NCBI GenBank assembly: GCA_965276815.1 | Contig: CBDIBE010000012.1 | Span: 496,001 to 560,000 of the forward strand | Origin: JAVVHH01 sp965276815 | Lineage (GTDB): Bacteria > Pseudomonadota > Alphaproteobacteria > Acetobacterales > Acetobacteraceae | Length of the DNA: 64,000 bases | Direction of reading: 5' to 3' | Notes under the pieces: model-generated | The model's input: only the letters and a program-made list of their open reading frames with translations | Databases searched by the model: none | Told to the model about the DNA's origin: nothing | Position numbers and translations under genes: made by a program | Shown here: piece by piece, positions 6,911-15,281 of the stretch | How positions within the stretch are numbered: the first letter of the stretch is position 1 | Layout: every line of letters starts with the position of its first letter

Positions 6911-7057
6911 GGCGGTGTACTCCGTGAGATAAAGGTCTGACGGTCGCGCCTTCCACCACCACCACGGCGCGACCGTGAGTATAGCCGCAAACAGGGCCAG
7001 CGGGAGCGGAAATCCCGCTGGCCCTGTGCGGTCCAGCTTGCGTGGGGATGCGCCCCT

Positions 7058-7225
7058 TCATCGCTGGAAGGGGTCGAATTCGTGGATGACGGCGGCGGGA
7101 TCGCCGTCATATTCGGCGGCCAGCATGACGCCGAAGTTGCCAGCGTCAGCATGAAAGACGACGACGCAGACCATGAGAGTGATGGCGAGGTTCCAGCCGT
7201 TAGCGAATGCGAGGGCTTGAGACAT
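7058..7225 (-). CDS. Small single-span hypothetical protein
   Basis: A 55-residue protein beginning MSQALAFANGWNLAITLMVCVVVFHADAG, i.e. one hydrophobic segment of about 17 residues followed by an acidic C-terminus ending HEFDPFQR. CAGGAG is 8 bases upstream of ATG 7225, which decides this start over a longer frame from 7300. It precedes the membrane protein gene on the same strand, with 148 bp between. No family recognised. Confidence 0.55.
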   Translation of the reverse strand: MSQALAFANGWNLAITLMVCVVVFHADAGNFGVMLAAEYDGDPAAVIHEFDPFQR

Positions 7226-7545
7226 TGATCCGGCTCCTGTGCTGAGGCGGGGACCATCCCCGCGCGACAGGCGCCCGATGTGTTCGGCCGAGGGCCGCAA
7301 TCACCGCGAAGGCGAAGACGCAGCGGCGGCACGCTTCGCGTAAGCCGACCCTTTACGGGTTGATGGCGTCAGGCCCTCGGCCGGACCAAGGATCAGCGCT
7401 GATAGACGCGGGGTGGCGCCCGCCGGCAGGAGCCGCCACTCAAAGGCCGTCGCGGACAATGCATGGAACCTCGTTGTCCTCACGGTGCGCTGGCCCATCG
7501 GCTAAGGTGTGCTTACGAGTCGACATGATGGTTGAGGCATGCGGC
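7226..7545. other. Intergenic region without a recognisable gene
   Basis: About 320 bp between divergent small genes. Open frames here are short, overlapping and show no family-like features; no long palindrome or repeat was seen. It presumably carries the two divergent promoters. Confidence 0.5.
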
Positions 7546-7755
7546 ATGGCGGAATTCACGGGACGCGACCTGCACCTAGTGAAGAAGGCGCTCGCCATTG
7601 CGGTGCTGGCGATCGAGCGGCAGCCGGGGCCGTTTCAATCGGCGTCCGATCAGAGCGATATGAAGGCGCTGCTCGACGGCCTGATCGAGAATGATACGGA
7701 GTTGGCGCACTATGCTCGCGCGGCCCGGATCGCGGTGACGGGTGAACCGGACTGA
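7546..7755 (+). CDS. Small hypothetical protein
   Basis: A 69-residue protein, MAEFTGRDLHLVKKALAIAV... ending ARIAVTGEPD, predicted mostly helical and soluble. ATG 7546 has GAGG 9 bases upstream; two earlier ATGs (7525, 7528) lack a ribosome site. It is the only plus-strand gene between the Xre regulator and the DUF4143 ATPase, convergent with the DUF2493 gene. No family is recognised; the coding assignment rests on the plausible start and amphipathic composition. Confidence 0.5.
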   Translation: MAEFTGRDLHLVKKALAIAVLAIERQPGPFQSASDQSDMKALLDGLIENDTELAHYARAARIAVTGEPD

Positions 7756-7828
7756 AAGGCGGTCTTGCGGAAAGCCGGTGATCCGCCTTTGCGGTTCGAC
7801 ATCAATACGTATTGAGGAAAGGCGGCGC

Positions 7829-8758
7829 TCACGCGCCGCCGAACTTCCAGACCGGGATGCCGAGCTTCTTCGCCTTGTCGGCGAGGTTGTCCTGGATGCC
7901 GGTGCCCGGGAAGTGCAGGACGCCGATCGGCAGGGTCTCCACCATTGCATCATTGCGCTTGAACGGCGCGGCCTTGGCGTGCTTCGTCCAGTCGGGTTTG
8001 AAGGCGATCTGTGGGACCTTGCGATTGTCGGCCCATTTGGCGGCAATCAACTCGGCGCCCTTGGGCGATCCGCCGTGCAGCAGCACCATGTCCGGGTGCT
8101 TGGCGTGGACCTGATCGAGCTTCGCCCAGACCAGCCGGTGATCGTTGAAGTCGAGCCCGCCGGTGAGTGCGACCTTCGGACCCGGGGGGAGGAGCACCTG
8201 GTTCGCCGCGCGCCTCTTCGCCGCTAGGAAGTCGCGGCTGTCAATCATCGCGGAGGTCAGATTGCGGTGATTGACCTTCGACCCGTTGCGCGGCCGCCAG
8301 GTTGAACGGGTGTGGTGCTCGAATTGGTCGGCGGCCTGGTCGCGCATCAGCTCGAAGGCGTTGCGGCGTTCGATCAGCGTCTGACCTTCCGCCGTCAGGC
8401 GTTCCAGCTCGACGGACTTGACTTCGCTGCCATCTTGTTCCCGTTGCGCGCGTTGCTGCGCCAGCTCGTTGTCGTCGAGTTCGCGTTCGATCCTGTCGAT
8501 GGCGCGATGGAAGACGTTCACCGTCGACCAGAGCAGGTCCTCGAGGTCGGGTTCGAGGCGAGTGTCGGCCAGCGCCACCACGAGAGCGTCGAAGATGTCG
8601 GAGATGCTGCCTACAAGGATGTTCGCTTCGGGAAGCGGCCTGGGGTCCGGTTCGTCGTTGAAGGGACGGTAGCCATAGAGCTGGAGTTCGTGGAGGACCT
8701 GATCGGTCGGGGATGAGCTGTGGTGCGGCTCGAAATCGTCGTCGTGGTCGGTGGTCAT
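7829..8758 (-). CDS. DUF2493 (SLOG-superfamily, YpsA-like) protein
   Basis: A 309-residue protein. The N-terminal two thirds are charged and helical (DDNELAQQRAQREQDGSEV), typical of the long form found on alphaproteobacterial ICEs. The C-terminal domain shows the DUF2493 Rossmann-like SLOG motifs KVALTGGLDFNDHRLVWAKL, MVLLHGGSPKGAELIAAKWADN and VLHFPGTGIQDNLADKAKKLGI. SLOG domains bind nucleotides or nucleotide-derived ligands; the partner of this form is unknown. AAGGAAAG lies just upstream of ATG 8758, so the first 15 codons of the open frame are not used. Usually found with DUF736/Toprim/ParB genes, as here. Confidence 0.85.
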   Translation of the reverse strand: MTTDHDDDFEPHHSSSPTDQVLHELQLYGYRPFNDEPDPRPLPEANILVGSISDIFDALVVALADTRLEPDLEDLLWSTVNVFHRAIDRIERELDDNELAQQRAQREQDGSEVKSVELERLTAEGQTLIERRNAFELMRDQAADQFEHHTRSTWRPRNGSKVNHRNLTSAMIDSRDFLAAKRRAANQVLLPPGPKVALTGGLDFNDHRLVWAKLDQVHAKHPDMVLLHGGSPKGAELIAAKWADNRKVPQIAFKPDWTKHAKAAPFKRNDAMVETLPIGVLHFPGTGIQDNLADKAKKLGIPVWKFGGA

Positions 8759-9086
8759 CGCGGCTTTCCTTGTCGGATCGGCCGCGCCCATCGCGGCCTT
8801 CATGGCGACGAAGGCGGCGGGCGGAACGGATTTGCACCCGCAGCGCAGCGGAGGGCCGAAGCCTCGGCGGAGGACCGAAGGGGGCCGACTATTTTGTCTC
8901 GCGATGTAAAGGCGGCTCCGCCGCCGACGGAAAATAGTCGGCCCACAAGGTTGCCGGTCCGGGCCGCTTGCTGCCCGATCGCCCTCTCAGAAGGCCGTGG
9001 GCGTGGTCCTCTCCGACGCTGAGGAAAGCCATGATCGCCGACCCCGTGGCGACGACGCCGGCGAACCGCCTCTCATCCCGTTCCGG
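8759..9086. other. Intergenic region with a long imperfect hairpin
   Basis: About 330 bp between the Toprim and DUF2493 genes (both minus). The clear content is the inverted repeat at 8882-8944, listed separately, which encloses a TTGTCTCGCGA motif shared with the DUF736 leader. No gene was recognised. Confidence 0.5.
8882..8944. repeat. Inverted repeat with 14-bp perfect arms
   Basis: GGGCCGACTATTTT (8882-8895) is the exact reverse complement of AAAATAGTCGGCCC (8931-8944). The 35-bp interior contains a second small stem, GGCGG/CCGCC (around 8911-8923), so the RNA could form a two-tier hairpin. It lies between the Toprim stop (minus strand) and the DUF2493 start. It may terminate Toprim transcription or act as a protein-binding site for DUF2493 expression. 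Confidence 0.75.
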
Positions 9087-10139
9087 CTATGCCGCCAGTT
9101 CCATGAAGCGGGCGACGTCCCGTGCCGCGATCTGCACCCGGCTTGCGGCTCGAAGCGCGTCGATCCCGAGCAGGCGGAGATCCTCGTTGAAGTCGCCGAG
9201 CCGTGGCGAGATCACGATCGGCTCGATCCCGGCCTCGTGCGCCCGGTCGATCAATGTCGCCATTGCGCCGTCGCCGGCGGGATCGTCGTCGCGGGCGATG
9301 TAGAGTCGCCGCAGCGTGTCCGGGAACAGGATGGCAGAGAGATGCGCCGCCGAAAGGGCTGCGACCATCGGCATGGTCGGCAAGACGCATCTGAGCGACA
9401 GCATCGTCTCGATGCCCTCGCCAGCCGCCATGACCTCGCCCACCACGCCAAATCGAACAGCATGACCGAGAAGGTCGCCCATCGCCCGCCGCGGCGTGTC
9501 GATCGGCGCCTTGCCGAGCATCGCTTTGGTAAAGCCGCCGGGATCGAGCCAGGTGCGGTGTGCCCCGGTCAGATGTCCCGCGAGATCGGTGACGGAAGCA
9601 ATCATCGCCGGCCAGGTCTCGGTCGGGCTGTGGTCGTCCGGCCGATAGTAACAGCGCGGGTGGAAACGCAGGCCTCCGGTTCCGTGCAAAAACGTAATGC
9701 CGCGATTACGGAGATACGCTTCTACGAGAGTGCGTTCGATCGGCTGCGACATGGCGAACAGTCGCCGTGCTGCCTCCGGTGAGCCGGTTGGAGCGCTGGG
9801 CGTTCGCGATCGGGGACGATCCGGCTCAGGCTCAGGGTGCGGGAGGCTGAGGAACGAACGTGCCTCATCGGCCACGTCCTTGAAGTCGACCAGGCCGCAG
9901 CTTTTCCGGATCACGTCGAGCAGGTCGCCGTGCTCGCCGGTGGCGGCGTCGGTCCATTTGCCAGGCGGACCTTTCATCGACTCCTTGAGACGGACGAACA
10001 TCGAACGGCCAGGCGTGTTGCGGGCGTCGCCCACGAGCCAGTAACCGCCTTCGCGGCGGCCGGCCGAGAGATAATGGCGGCACACGGCCTCGGCCTCTCG
10101 ACCAAGGCGTTGCGCGAGATCCTGGGCGGTATCGGCCAT
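9087..10139 (-). CDS. Toprim domain protein (primase-like)
   Basis: A 350-residue protein. The N-terminal region (ARNTPGRSMFVRLKESMKGPPGKWTD with GEHGDLLDVI) is the DNA-primase-like zinc-less domain found in ICE primases (DUF7146 type); the C-terminal Toprim fold has the catalytic glutamate in AAGEGIETMLSL and the Asp motif YIARDDDPAGDGA. Such proteins may prime DNA synthesis on transferred single strands. GAGGACC precedes ATG 10139. It is transcribed after the ParB-like gene on the same strand with a strong terminator between, so it has its own promoter. Confidence 0.85.
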   Translation of the reverse strand: MADTAQDLAQRLGREAEAVCRHYLSAGRREGGYWLVGDARNTPGRSMFVRLKESMKGPPGKWTDAATGEHGDLLDVIRKSCGLVDFKDVADEARSFLSLPHPEPEPDRPRSRTPSAPTGSPEAARRLFAMSQPIERTLVEAYLRNRGITFLHGTGGLRFHPRCYYRPDDHSPTETWPAMIASVTDLAGHLTGAHRTWLDPGGFTKAMLGKAPIDTPRRAMGDLLGHAVRFGVVGEVMAAGEGIETMLSLRCVLPTMPMVAALSAAHLSAILFPDTLRRLYIARDDDPAGDGAMATLIDRAHEAGIEPIVISPRLGDFNEDLRLLGIDALRAASRVQIAARDVARFMELAA

Positions 10140-10158
10140 AATGGTCCTCGAAAAGAAA

Positions 10159-10182
10159 AGGCCCGCCGTCGCCGGCGGGCCT
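10159..10182 (-). terminator. Rho-independent terminator after the ParB-like gene
   Basis: On the minus strand AGGCCCGCCG and CGGCGGGCCT form a 10-bp perfect stem with a tiny loop, followed by TTTTCTTTT. It begins 17 bp beyond the stop of the ParB-like gene, a classic intrinsic terminator. Confidence 0.85.
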
Positions 10183-10198
10183 CGTTGCGCTTCACAGC

Positions 10199-12289
10199 TT
10201 ATTCGGCTGCGATCATCGGCTCGCCGGCGTCGTCATTCTGGGCGACCGGCTCGTCTTCGTCCTCCGGCAGTTTTTCGCTGGACTGCTCTGCGGCTTCCTC
10301 CACCGCAGATTCCGACGTCTGTCCGCCGCCAGCGGCGCGGCCGGGCGTGCGGAGCGGTTCGGGCAGCCAGGCGGTGTCGGCCAGCAGCGTTTCCGCTTCG
10401 GTCGCCATGTCGCCCTTCTTCAGATGCTCGATCCGATCCGCGGCGCGCTGTCCCTTGGCCTGGGCCACCGCCTGCAGGATGCGGGCCTTGGTCACCCGGC
10501 CGAGGAAGTTGTCCACGGTCGGCTTCCAACCGGCCGCCGCCATGTCGAGATCGACCGCTTGCGCCAGCCGATCGGCATGGGCGACCGCCCGCGGCCGCCG
10601 GTTCCAGGGCTCGTACGCGGCGTTGACGGAGAGGCTGACGATGTGAGCGAACAAGCCGGCCTGGCTGTCGCCGTCCCACTCGTGGAGTGCATCCCAGAGG
10701 TCAGCCGATTCCTTCGGAAGCGCCTTGGCCCAGCTGTCGTGCCGGGCTCGGATCGCCTCGGCCGAGGCGCTGTCGTTCAGCCCCGGCGCCTGCGCGCCGA
10801 AGCTGACGCTCTTCACATCGAGTTCGAGGCAGCTATCCGAGCCGTAGTGGTAGAACGTCTTGAGCGTGAGGACGTGCAGGGCGGCGAGGAACGCTACGTC
10901 CGGCCGCTCACCGAGCGCGTGCCGCAGGCTCAACGTCCGGTGCGAAGTCAGCTCGGTCATCAGCCGGTCGGAGATGGGCGACAGACCCTCGTCCTCCTCC
11001 GTTTCGGCCTCGGGCTCCGCCGTTACATCGGCTTCGGCACCCTCGTAGCTGGCGGCCATGGCGCGCTCCTCCTCGCCGTCGGCGGACAGCTCGGACTCAG
11101 GTTCGGCCGCCAATTCGTCCTCGGGCCGGACATAGCCGCGCTCGACGCGAAGTTGACCATCGGCGCCGATGCTGACGAAGGCGCCGGCACGGGCGACCTC
11201 GGCGGCGTCGAACAGCACGGGTCGGCTGTCGAAGCTCTCGATCGCCGTTTCCAGCTCCGACAGGCGTTCGTCCACTTCGTCGGGCAGTTCGTCGGCGTCC
11301 TGATATTCGTTCGACAGCCGGTCCAGTTCGGCCTGGAGTGCGTCGCGGCTCGCCTCCTCCTCAGCCGTGAGCGGGGCGGTCTCGCCGCGCAACTGGCGCA
11401 AACCAAAGGCATGGCCATAAGCGAAGTCTGGCGCGACCTCGATCCACGTCCAGCCTTCGGCCGCAATCGTTTCGGATTCCGCTTGCAGCTTCTCGGTCGT
11501 CATGCGGTCGACGAGCGGGACATCCGGCAGCCAGCCGCCGTCGTCGCCCTGAAATAGGTCGCGCAGCACCGTGCCGCCCGCTGCCACATAGGCGTCCACA
11601 CTGATGAACTGCGCCCGCTTATCGGAGGCGCGCACCGCGCCCTCGGTCAGCATACGGCGGACGACGTAGGGCTGCTTGTCGTGGGATGCCTTAAGGCGCT
11701 CGAACACCTGCTCCTGGCGCTCGTGATCACCGGAGACGGTGAAGGCCATGAGCTGGTCGAGCGTCATGCCGTCCTCGGCATAGACTTCGAGCAGCGCCGG
11801 CGAGACCGACGCCAGCTTCAGGCGCTGCTTCACCACGTTGACCGAGACGAAGAATGTGGCGGCGATCTCCTCCTCGGACTGACCTTTTTCGCGCAGCGCC
11901 AGGAACGCCCGGAACTGGTCAAGCGGATGCAGCGGCGCGCGCTGGACGTTCTCGGCGAGCGAGTCCTCCTCGGCGATACCGCTGTCGCGCACGATGCAGG
12001 GCACCGGCGCTGTCTTGGCGAGGCGCTTCTGCTTCACGAGCAGTTCCAGCGCCCGGTAGCGCCGGCCACCGGCCGGGATCTCGAACATGCCGGTCTCGAC
12101 GCCGTCCTGATCGACGACCGCCCGCACACTCAAGCCTTGCAGCAGGCCGCGGCGAGCGATGTCGTCGGCCAGCTCCTCGACCGAGACGCCGGCCTTCACG
12201 CGCCGGACGTTCGACTGACTGAGCAGGAGCTTGTTGAAGGGGATGTCGCGCGAGGGCGAGAGGGTGATCTTCTGAACAGTGGTAGCCAT
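10199..12289 (-). CDS. ParB/sulfiredoxin-fold nuclease-like protein
   Basis: A 696-residue protein. Residues 10-220 form a ParB N-terminal domain (QSNVRRVKAGVSVEELADDI, the catalytic-type motif PAGGRRYRALE, then ENVQRAPLHPLDQFRAF and an HTH region EEEIAATFFVSVNVVKQRL). The remainder is a long acidic region (DEDEGL, EPESELSADGEEE) and a C-terminal helical domain, typical of the large ParB-like proteins on alphaproteobacterial ICEs. Role could be DNA binding, nicking or antirestriction; this is not settled for the family. CGGAG precedes ATG 12289. It lacks a neighbouring parA and is not the partner of the parA at 1299. Confidence 0.88.
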   Translation of the reverse strand: MATTVQKITLSPSRDIPFNKLLLSQSNVRRVKAGVSVEELADDIARRGLLQGLSVRAVVDQDGVETGMFEIPAGGRRYRALELLVKQKRLAKTAPVPCIVRDSGIAEEDSLAENVQRAPLHPLDQFRAFLALREKGQSEEEIAATFFVSVNVVKQRLKLASVSPALLEVYAEDGMTLDQLMAFTVSGDHERQEQVFERLKASHDKQPYVVRRMLTEGAVRASDKRAQFISVDAYVAAGGTVLRDLFQGDDGGWLPDVPLVDRMTTEKLQAESETIAAEGWTWIEVAPDFAYGHAFGLRQLRGETAPLTAEEEASRDALQAELDRLSNEYQDADELPDEVDERLSELETAIESFDSRPVLFDAAEVARAGAFVSIGADGQLRVERGYVRPEDELAAEPESELSADGEEERAMAASYEGAEADVTAEPEAETEEDEGLSPISDRLMTELTSHRTLSLRHALGERPDVAFLAALHVLTLKTFYHYGSDSCLELDVKSVSFGAQAPGLNDSASAEAIRARHDSWAKALPKESADLWDALHEWDGDSQAGLFAHIVSLSVNAAYEPWNRRPRAVAHADRLAQAVDLDMAAAGWKPTVDNFLGRVTKARILQAVAQAKGQRAADRIEHLKKGDMATEAETLLADTAWLPEPLRTPGRAAGGGQTSESAVEEAAEQSSEKLPEDEDEPVAQNDDAGEPMIAAE

Positions 12290-12463
12290 CGGGATGTACT
12301 CCGCGACGGGCGGCCGAAAGACTCTCTCTCGACCTCCAACCCGTCACGAAGCGCAGCGCCGCCCTCTTCCTCTGAAGGGCAGCGCCGCACAACCGACGAT
12401 CGGGAAAGACGGGAAGGCACGAAGCCGGAGACACGCTTTTCCGCATCTCCGGCTTTCCGGGAG

Positions 12464-13660
12464 TCAGGCCGCCCGGTCGAGCAGCTTCTTCGCGCGCGCC
12501 TCTAGGTCGAGGCGGGCGTCCTGATGGGTCTTGTCGCGCGCAACAGCGGTGATGCCCTGCACGAAGTCGAAGACGCTCTCAGGCTTGCGCCCCTCCTCGG
12601 TCAGGACGGTCTCAATGATCTTCGCCGTCTCGGTCTTCGAGAAGCCGCGCTTGCGCAGAAACTCGCTGCGGTCATCGTCGGTACGGGCCACGATCTTTTC
12701 CCGCGCCGCCCTGATGCCGTTGACGAAGGGCATCGGCGAGGAATTGGCGAAGCGGGTCAACGCTGGCGCAGCCTCATGCGCGAAGCGCGAGGCCGCGTAT
12801 TTCGAGTGGCGAATGGTGATCTCCTCGAAATCTTCGACGCCCCAGAGATTGCGGTTCTGGCAGACGGCGCGGAGATAGAAGCTCGCCATGCCGAGCGTCT
12901 TGGCGCCGACCTCGGAATTCCAGCAATAGAAGCCGCGGAAGTAGAGGTCGGGCGAACCGTCGGGCAACCGCCCTGCCTCGATCGGATTGAGGTCGTCGAC
13001 CAGGAAGAGGAAGACGTCCCGATCAGAGGCATAGAGCGTGGTCGTATCCCGCGTGACATCGACACGCGGGTTGTAGATGCCCGTTGACCAGTCGAGCACG
13101 CCCGGGACCTTCCAGCGTGTATCGCCCGTGCCATTGCCGGCGATCCGCTGCACGGCCGAGACCAGCTCGTGGTCGAAGATGCGGCCGTAGTCGGGGCCGG
13201 TCACGGCGCGCAGCTCGACGCGACCATCTTCGATCTCGAGCGTCTTCACCTGCTCGGCGCGATGGGACGTCAAGCCGTATTGCAGGTTGATACCGGCCAG
13301 AGGCGCCGGAAGCTGCCGCAGATAGGCCGCCGGCGCTCCGACCAATCCGGCGAGCTGACCGAAGCTCCAATGGGTCGGCGCGATTGGCCTATCCGAGCCG
13401 GGCAGCATCAGCGCCAGGCGCTCTGCATCGTCGCGGCTCGCCTCCACCCGGATCGCCGCGCTCTCAACGGTTCGAGTCCGGCTACGCTCGGTCCGTCCAT
13501 GCACGGCGGCATAGAGGCCGGACAGGGAAAGGTAGCGCTCGTCAGCGGGCCTCGAAAACCATTCGGAGGACACGCGGCCGATCCGCTCGCCGCGGGTCAC
13601 ATCCACCTTGTAGCCGCCAGCGCGATCGCAAGCGGCGTCCAGAATCTCCACATGGGTCAT
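12464..13660 (-). CDS. DUF932 domain protein (phage/plasmid-like)
   Basis: A 398-residue protein of the DUF932 family, recognised by SSEWFSRPADERYLSLSGLY near residue 35, the central GPDYGRIFDHELVSAVQRI, and DVFLFLVDDLNPIEAG plus RGFYCWNSEVGAKTLGMASF. DUF932 proteins are widespread on phages, plasmids and ICEs; biochemical function unknown. GGAG lies 9 bases before ATG 13660. It shares a leader motif (CAACCCGTCACG plus a C-rich/G-rich stem) with the ParB-like gene downstream, implying common regulation although 174 bp separate them. Confidence 0.87.
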   Translation of the reverse strand: MTHVEILDAACDRAGGYKVDVTRGERIGRVSSEWFSRPADERYLSLSGLYAAVHGRTERSRTRTVESAAIRVEASRDDAERLALMLPGSDRPIAPTHWSFGQLAGLVGAPAAYLRQLPAPLAGINLQYGLTSHRAEQVKTLEIEDGRVELRAVTGPDYGRIFDHELVSAVQRIAGNGTGDTRWKVPGVLDWSTGIYNPRVDVTRDTTTLYASDRDVFLFLVDDLNPIEAGRLPDGSPDLYFRGFYCWNSEVGAKTLGMASFYLRAVCQNRNLWGVEDFEEITIRHSKYAASRFAHEAAPALTRFANSSPMPFVNGIRAAREKIVARTDDDRSEFLRKRGFSKTETAKIIETVLTEEGRKPESVFDFVQGITAVARDKTHQDARLDLEARAKKLLDRAA

Positions 13661-13926
13661 GGCTAGTCTCCATGACGGGCGCCGGAGGCCTCTCCTCCAG
13701 CCTTCAACCCGTCACGGCGAAGCCGGGCCGCCCTCTCACTCTTAAAAGGGGGCGTTGCGGGGATCTCCCCGCAGAAGGGGGCGCGTCGGCGACCGCGGCG
13801 GCGACCAGGGGGAAGGCTTTCCCCTCCAGGCCTTCCAGATCGCGGTCCAACAACTTCCAATTAGCGGGCCATTGACTCCCAATCAGCCGACGCCGATAGT
13901 TCCAATCTTCCGGATTCGGAGATGGC

Positions 13927-15198
13927 ATGTTCGAGCGGTTTGTGGAGCGACGGGCGGAGGAAGCCCTTTCTGATACGCCGGTGGTCCTGATCGTAGGCCC
14001 GCGCCGCGCCGGCAAGACCACGCTTGTCCGAAAAATGGGAGAAGCCGGGCGGACCTATATCACGCTCGACGATCAAACGGTCCTTGAGGCCGCCCAGTCC
14101 GATCCCGCCGGCTTCATTCGCGGCCTCGACCGGGCCATCATCGACGAAATTCAGCGCGCCCCTGACCTGCTGCTGGCCATCAAGAAGACGGTCGATGAGG
14201 ACTATCGGCCGGGTCGCTTCCTTCTCACCGGCTCGGCGAACGTCCTGACCTTGCCGCGAGTCGCCGACAGCTTGGCCGGTCGGATGGAGACCATCCAGAT
14301 GCTGCCGCTCGCAAGGGCTGAGGTCGAAGGCCGAACGCCGACTTTCCTGGAGCATCTCTTCGCAGGAAAGCTCCGAAGCCAACGGGACGCTATCCTCGGC
14401 GACGACCTTACCCGGCTTGTCCTGCTCGGCGGCTTCCCCGAAGCGATCAGTCGCGACAGCGAGCGCCGGCGGCAGGATTGGTCGAGGTCCTATCTCACGT
14501 CGGTGCTAACGCGCGATCTGCGGGATATCGCTGACGTCGAGAAGCTGACGGAACTTCCGAAATTCGTAAGGCTGCTGGCCGAGCATTCCGGCCAGTTGGT
14601 CAACTATTCGCAGTTCGGCGCCGGCATCAATGTCAGCCACAAGACGGGGCAGCGTTATGTCGGGCTGCTTGAGCAAGTGTTCCTGATCACGACGGTGCAA
14701 CCATGGTTCACCAATGCCCTGAAGCGCATCGTCAAGACGCCTAAGCTGCACTTCCTCGATTCCGGCCTGCTAGCGACTGTCCGCGGGCTGTCCTTCGACA
14801 GGGTCAAGGCGGATCGCGGCACGTTCGGCGCGCTGCTCGAAAGCTTCGTGTTCGCGGAAATTCTAAAGCTGATGACGGCCTCGGACCTGCGGCTGACGCC
14901 TCACCATTTTCGGGATCGGGACATGCGGGAGGTCGACATCGTGCTGGAGCGTGATGACGGGATGATCGCAGGCATCGAGGTCAAGGCGAGCGCGACGGTC
15001 AAAGCCGGTGATTTCGGAGGCCTTCGGGCATTGGCCGAGGCTTGTGGAGACCGCTTTGCCTTTGGCGTCGTCCTTTACGACAGCGCGGACGTCGTGCCGT
15101 TCGGGGACAGGCTGGCGGCGGCGCCATTGTCGAGCCTCTGGGATGGAAAGGCGCTGCCGAGCAAGGCAGGCAAGGGAGCGTCGCGTGAGGCTATATAA
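13927..15198 (+). CDS. AAA ATPase with DUF4143 domain
   Basis: A 423-residue protein: Walker A VGPRRAGKTTL near residues 24-34, Walker B RAIIDEIQRAP near residue 75, sensor-like LLTGSAN near residue 99, then the C-terminal DUF4143 nuclease-like domain (FGALLESFVFAEI, followed by RDMREVDIVLERDDGMIAGIEVKASA, which carries D...E-x-K). GGAG lies 5 bases before ATG 13927. The family is common and often horizontally acquired; proposed roles include toxin or defence components, none proven. It is the first plus-strand gene of the accessory cargo, 83 bp ahead of the OLD nuclease, so co-transcription is possible. Confidence 0.88.
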   Translation: MFERFVERRAEEALSDTPVVLIVGPRRAGKTTLVRKMGEAGRTYITLDDQTVLEAAQSDPAGFIRGLDRAIIDEIQRAPDLLLAIKKTVDEDYRPGRFLLTGSANVLTLPRVADSLAGRMETIQMLPLARAEVEGRTPTFLEHLFAGKLRSQRDAILGDDLTRLVLLGGFPEAISRDSERRRQDWSRSYLTSVLTRDLRDIADVEKLTELPKFVRLLAEHSGQLVNYSQFGAGINVSHKTGQRYVGLLEQVFLITTVQPWFTNALKRIVKTPKLHFLDSGLLATVRGLSFDRVKADRGTFGALLESFVFAEILKLMTASDLRLTPHHFRDRDMREVDIVLERDDGMIAGIEVKASATVKAGDFGGLRALAEACGDRFAFGVVLYDSADVVPFGDRLAAAPLSSLWDGKALPSKAGKGASREAI

Positions 15199-15281
15199 CA
15201 AGCTGTGCCCTAAGCTCCTGCGACGACTGCCTGCGCGGATCACACGCGTTAAGAGCGGCGGCATCAACCAGGGGGAATATT

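Noticed and set aside
10424..11557. 377-codon plus-strand frame opposite the ParB-like gene
   Set aside because: It is the antisense shadow of a confident ParB-domain gene; composition is typical of reverse-frame reading in GC-rich DNA and no motif is visible.
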